Shown piece after piece: positions 5,696-8,689 of a stretch of 8,689 bases of DNA. The number at the start of each line of letters is the position of its first letter. Within the stretch, counting starts at the first letter, position 1. Position numbers and translations under genes: made by a program. The notes beneath the pieces were generated by a model that saw only the letters and a list, made by a program, of their open reading frames with translations, searched no databases and was not told the DNA's origin. Source of the stretch: Vicinamibacteria bacterium (GTDB lineage Bacteria > Acidobacteriota > Vicinamibacteria > Vicinamibacterales > 2-12-FULL-66-21); NCBI GenBank assembly GCA_025937075.1, contig JAICSD010000166.1, forward strand, positions 1 to 8,689. The letters run 5' to 3'.

Positions 5696-7153
5696 TTACG
5701 CGGGGATGCGTGGAATCTCGCCAAGCACGGGTAGATCGAACTCGTTCTGCAGCGCCTGCGCGTCATACACCGCTCGATCGAGGAACTCTCGTCCAACCGC
5801 GGCACCCGCGCCGAGCACCAGACCTGCCGCGATCGCCAGCGCCATGATGCGCAGCCGATCGGGTTTCACGGGGCTCGACGGCAGCGACGCCGGGTAGAGC
5901 ACCGTGAAGCGTTCGCCGCCCTGCTTGCGGGTCAGATCCTCCGTGATGGTCGCCTGCTGATGCTTCGTCGTGAGGTCGGCGAAGTGCGATTTCTCGAACT
6001 CGTACTGGCGCTCGAGTGAGGTCAGCTCCTGCTCGACCATCGGCGCCGCGTCGACGCGGGCCTGGTACTGCGCGATCTGTGACTGAATCTGCTCCGACTT
6101 CCGGCGAAGCTCGCGGATCGAGAAGTTCGCGGCGTCGCGTTCCTGCAGCTTCTGTCGATAGACCGGATCGGTCCGCAGCGCATCGGGTCCACCAGCGCTC
6201 TCCATCTTGCGGGCGTTCGCGAGATCCTCGCGCGCCTGCTTGATTTCTTCCTGGAGCGTGATGATCGCGGGGTGCTTGTCCGTGTAGCCGGCGGCACGCT
6301 GCGCGGCGAGTTGCTGCTGCAGATCGTTCAGCCGCTTCATCTGGGAATTCACCGTCGCGATGCCCGACGCGGACATCGTCTCGGTCGAGGTCCCCTGACG
6401 CAATTGATCGATTTGCGACTCGATCATCGAGAGGCGATCCTGCTCGCTGCGGAGCTGGGTCGAGATGGATTCGAGCTGGCTCCGAAGCCCGTTCACCATC
6501 TGCACGTTCGCGTTCACCTGATTCGGCAAACGGCCCATATAGGCCTTTTTCTTCTCCGCAAGGTCGCTTTCGAGGCGCGTCAGCCGCACTTGGCTGTTCT
6601 GCAGCTGCTGGTTGAGCACTTCTGCCGTATTCTCGGAGCGCTCGAGCTGTCGCTTCGAGTTCTCCTCCGCGAAGACGTACGCCAGCCGGTTCGCGATGCG
6701 CTGCGCACGCTGCGGATCCGAATCCGTGTATCCCAGGATGAAGGTGTCGATTACCTTCGACGGATCGGACTTGTTCGTGCCGATCGGCTGGGGCACCGAG
6801 ACGTTCTGGGCCACATTCCCCCGAAGCGCCGCTGCGGTTTCATCGACCGGCCGTTCCGGATCCATCTTTTCCTCGCGCACCACGCGCTGGAGGACCGTCG
6901 AACTGAGCAGCTGCTGCGAGATGGCGCGCTGGCGCTCTTCCTTGTCCATCGAGCTCACGCCGCGGAGCAGCTCCGGCGAGAGCGTGGGGGCTGCGACCGT
7001 AATCGTGGCCTGCGACAAGTACACGCGCGGCAGGAACAATGCGAGCAGCGCGCCAACGAAGATGCTGACCACAACCGGCGTGATGAGCCACCACTTGCGG
7101 CGGTGGACCACCGAGAGGTAGTCGAGCGGGTGAAAACTGCGTTCCTCGTTCAT
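5696..7153 (-). CDS. Wzz/GNVR-type chain-length determinant, XrtA/PEP-CTERM EPS type
   Basis: This 485-residue inner-membrane polysaccharide co-polymerase would set chain length together with its kinase. The Wzz N-terminus DYLSVVHRRKWW (11-22) leads into membrane helix 1 (about 21-42). A long periplasmic coiled coil covers roughly 165-400, interrupted by AAGYTDKHPAIITL (287-300), a motif typical of the long GNVR/EpsF-like branch. PASLPSSPVKPDRL (421-434) is the Pro-rich stretch before membrane helix 2 (about 435-454). The protein ends at FDLPVLGEIPRIPA, exactly where a fused Wzc kinase domain would begin, so the kinase is split off into the next gene. Length fits the PEP-CTERM chain-length subfamily (close to 500). 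The ATG at 7153 overlaps the barrel stop as ATGA and has GAGG 5 nt upstream, which suggests coupled translation. Family is clear; subfamily is inferred from context. Confidence 0.93.
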   Translation of the reverse strand: MNEERSFHPLDYLSVVHRRKWWLITPVVVSIFVGALLALFLPRVYLSQATITVAAPTLSPELLRGVSSMDKEERQRAISQQLLSSTVLQRVVREEKMDPERPVDETAAALRGNVAQNVSVPQPIGTNKSDPSKVIDTFILGYTDSDPQRAQRIANRLAYVFAEENSKRQLERSENTAEVLNQQLQNSQVRLTRLESDLAEKKKAYMGRLPNQVNANVQMVNGLRSQLESISTQLRSEQDRLSMIESQIDQLRQGTSTETMSASGIATVNSQMKRLNDLQQQLAAQRAAGYTDKHPAIITLQEEIKQAREDLANARKMESAGGPDALRTDPVYRQKLQERDAANFSIRELRRKSEQIQSQIAQYQARVDAAPMVEQELTSLERQYEFEKSHFADLTTKHQQATITEDLTRKQGGERFTVLYPASLPSSPVKPDRLRIMALAIAAGLVLGAGAAVGREFLDRAVYDAQALQNEFDLPVLGEIPRIPA

Positions 7154-8355
7154 CGGATCCTCATGGGTTGGAAGAGCACGAGCTCGCCGCCGACACGGTG
7201 GCGGGTGACCGCGATTTCAGACACGACATTCGTGGAGCTCGTGAACGCGTAAAACGCTTGGGCCCGAATCGTTCTGGCGATCGCGTAGCCGGCAGTCGTC
7301 CGGAGCTGATAGCTGTCCCGCTTGACCGCCAGCGGCTCGAACGGGTTGGTCTGGCGCCAATGGGCGGTGCCAGAGATGTACAGACGGTGACCGATGGGCG
7401 GCAGATCAATCCACCCGCGGACCTGCTGGGATCGCGTGGCCCCGCCGAAACCGAACGAGGGCACGAACGAGCGCTCGTAGCTGCCTCCGATCGACGCTCG
7501 TTCGGTGAGATGGGAAATCGACGCGCGAACGTACGGGCCCGTGCGGGTGATGTCGCGCAGATTGTCGCTCATCCGCGACACGCCGCCGGACACCGACACG
7601 TTGGTGAACTCGCCGAGCGCGTAGCCGACGATTCCCCCAACGTCGAGAAACCAGAGCTGCCGGCCCCCGAAGCTGTCCATGTTCGCGTGGCGCAGATTGC
7701 CTTCACCGCCAGCTCTCAGGCGGCCGGTGAACCGATGCGTCGTATCGAAGTGGACCTCATGGATGATGCCGCTCGTCAGCTCCGGAGCCTCGCGATCGAA
7801 CTGCGCGGAGGTGAAGTTGTACCGAATCGTGCTGTCGGTGAACTCGCTGACGCGATACCCCGCAGTCGCGCTCAGGCGATCGGTATGCACGCCGGCACGC
7901 GTGAACGGCGCGCCCCAGAGATTCACGTCATCGGTGGTGGGACTGAACTCGTACAGATTCTGCGCGACGAGCGTCAGCCGTTTGGTCGCGCGGCGCTCGA
8001 ACGTCACATCGGCGCCCTGCGCGATGCGATTGAGCGAGTCGAAGTTGTTGTACAGGTTGAACTGCCCGTGGTAGCTGCCGGAAAACGCGTTGCGCTTGCC
8101 GCGATAGCGCAGCCTGCCACTCGGATCGATCATGAACACCGTGTCGCTCGGAGGTTTCCCCGTGCTCGGCAGGACAGACGTCGTCACGAGGACGTTGGAG
8201 TCGTGCATCGCTCCCAGCGTCACGCCCGGAACGAACACCCACCCGCTGGCCGGCTCGGGGGGCACCTCCGTTTGCGGTTCCTGGGCGCGCGGTGCGGCGG
8301 ATGCGGCGAGGAGCACCGCGGCGGCGGCGCCAAGCCCGAGAAGAATGCGCTTCAT
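7150..8355 (-). CDS. Outer-membrane beta-barrel protein of the EPS operon (EpsL-like position)
   Basis: This is a 401-residue predicted outer-membrane protein. MKRILLGLGAAAAVLLAASAAPRA (1-24) read in two parts is a positive start, a hydrophobic core and a likely cleavage site after Ala24; a short Pro/Glu-rich stretch follows. The rest is a long series of alternating polar/hydrophobic strands with aromatic ends and short Asp/Asn/Gly turns (for example SGSYHGQFNLYNNFD, GPYVRASISHL, HRLYISGTAHWRQ), as expected for a barrel of many strands. I see no enzyme motif. Barrel proteins of this size sit between the export and chain-length genes in several exosortase-linked EPS loci, where a part in polymer export or outer-membrane anchoring is assumed but not shown. 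The last residues are FQPMRIR, not the usual aromatic end of a barrel. The ATG at 8355 has an AGGTG 5 nt upstream and follows the export gene by 8 nt. Function is inferred from place and fold only. Confidence 0.82.
   Translation of the reverse strand: MKRILLGLGAAAAVLLAASAAPRAQEPQTEVPPEPASGWVFVPGVTLGAMHDSNVLVTTSVLPSTGKPPSDTVFMIDPSGRLRYRGKRNAFSGSYHGQFNLYNNFDSLNRIAQGADVTFERRATKRLTLVAQNLYEFSPTTDDVNLWGAPFTRAGVHTDRLSATAGYRVSEFTDSTIRYNFTSAQFDREAPELTSGIIHEVHFDTTHRFTGRLRAGGEGNLRHANMDSFGGRQLWFLDVGGIVGYALGEFTNVSVSGGVSRMSDNLRDITRTGPYVRASISHLTERASIGGSYERSFVPSFGFGGATRSQQVRGWIDLPPIGHRLYISGTAHWRQTNPFEPLAVKRDSYQLRTTAGYAIARTIRAQAFYAFTSSTNVVSEIAVTRHRVGGELVLFQPMRIR
7159..7162 (-). promoter_or_regulatory. Ribosome binding site of the chain-length gene inside the barrel gene
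   Basis: GAGG on the minus strand lies 5 nt before the ATG at 7153 and is part of the codons for the last residues (Met-Arg-Ile-Arg) of the barrel protein. Together with the ATGA overlap this supports coupled translation of the two genes. Confidence 0.5.
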
Positions 8356-8363
8356 CGCAGCAC

Positions 8364-8689
8364 CTACGGGACGATCACCGTGTCGCCGGGTTCGAGCATC
8401 ATCGGGGCGCTCTCGCTCTTGATCGCGTCGTTGTAGTTGAAGCGCAGCCGGCGCAGCCCCGTCGACGACCTCCGCAGAATCGTGATGTCCTTCGTGTGCG
8501 CGAAGTCCTTGAAGCCGCCTGCCATCGCGAGCGCCTGAAGGATCGATATCGGACCGCTCATCGGCTGCGGTCCCGGCCGGCCCACCTCGCCCATCACGTA
8601 GATCGTGGAGGGCGTCGCCTCGACGACGATCACGGTGACGACCGGGTTCGTGATGTACTCGCGCCGCGCGCTGGTGATGTTGTCGCGCA
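8364..8689 (-). CDS. Wza-like polysaccharide export protein, C-terminal part (N-terminus beyond window)
   Basis: Only the last 107 residues are in the window; the gene continues past the right edge. The part seen runs from RDNITSARREYITNPVVTV through an SLBB-type domain: IYVMGEVGRPGPQPM, then SILQALAMAGGFKDFAHTKD and ITILRR, ending MMLEPGDTVIVP. These are hallmarks of outer-membrane polysaccharide export proteins (Wza/EpsE/KpsD group), which form a periplasm-spanning or outer-membrane channel for EPS. The size and the single SLBB domain visible fit the shorter PEP-CTERM-locus export proteins, though the missing N-terminus (lipobox signal peptide and Poly_export domain expected) cannot be checked. 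A GTG inside the frame at 8633 is not a sensible start, as it would cut into the export domain. It is the first gene visible of the operon, and the barrel gene begins 8 nt after its stop. Confidence 0.92.
   Translation of the reverse strand, partial: RDNITSARREYITNPVVTVIVVEATPSTIYVMGEVGRPGPQPMSGPISILQALAMAGGFKDFAHTKDITILRRSSTGLRRLRFNYNDAIKSESAPMMLEPGDTVIVP

Noticed and set aside
6272..7252. A 326-codon plus-strand open frame.
   Set aside because: It lies opposite the well supported chain-length gene, has low-complexity Arg/Leu/His composition and no motif.
7168..8436. A 422-codon open frame on the plus strand, longer than the barrel gene it opposes.
   Set aside because: It is the antisense of a gene with a signal peptide and barrel pattern; its product is rich in Arg, His and Ala with no recognisable motif, as expected from GC-rich codon shadow.

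Overview
The window holds one tightly packed exopolysaccharide (EPS) assembly and export operon. All eight genes are on the minus strand, so transcription runs from the right end to the left end. The DNA is high in GC by eye, with G/C-rich third codon positions, which produces many long open shadow frames on the other strand. The organism is Gram-negative: the window encodes an outer-membrane polysaccharide export protein and a signal-peptide-bearing outer-membrane barrel. The gene set resembles the EPS loci that accompany the exosortase XrtA/PEP-CTERM protein-sorting system, found in Proteobacteria, Acidobacteriota and related phyla. A high-GC acidobacterium (for example Vicinamibacteria) is my best guess, but this is a weak inference from gene order and style, not from a marker gene.

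Layout in the order of transcription: (1) 8689-8364, C-terminal end of a Wza-like export protein, cut by the window edge; (2) 8355-7150, an outer-membrane beta-barrel protein; (3) 7153-5696, a Wzz/GNVR-type chain-length regulator; (4) 5626-4727, a stand-alone CpsD-type tyrosine autokinase; (5) 4709-3336, the polyprenyl-phosphate sugar phosphotransferase that starts the repeat unit; (6) 3339-1738, a Wzx-type flippase; (7) 1716-949, a LicC-like nucleotidyltransferase; (8) 898-1, an ExeA-like ATPase of the type found in XrtA/PEP-CTERM loci, cut by the left edge. Gaps are 8 to 69 nt. Two junctions overlap as ATGA or GTGA, which suggests coupled translation. No promoter or clear terminator is visible, so both probably lie outside the window.

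Proposed working: the phosphotransferase loads the first sugar phosphate on undecaprenyl phosphate. Glycosyltransferases, none of which are in this window, extend it. The flippase turns the lipid-linked unit to the periplasm. The chain-length protein and its separate kinase control polymerisation, and the export protein with the barrel carries the polymer across the outer membrane. The nucleotidyltransferase probably supplies an activated CDP- or NDP-linked substituent. The ATPase links the locus to the exosortase-associated EPS type. No exosortase or PEP-CTERM substrate is in the window.

The parts less ordinary than the core pathway are the LicC-like enzyme inside an EPS/XrtA-type operon, an Ala/Pro-rich extension on the ATPase, a large hairpin beside the ATPase ribosome binding site, and a near-perfect 22-nt palindrome between the chain-length gene and its kinase. 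I did not find a clearly new system.
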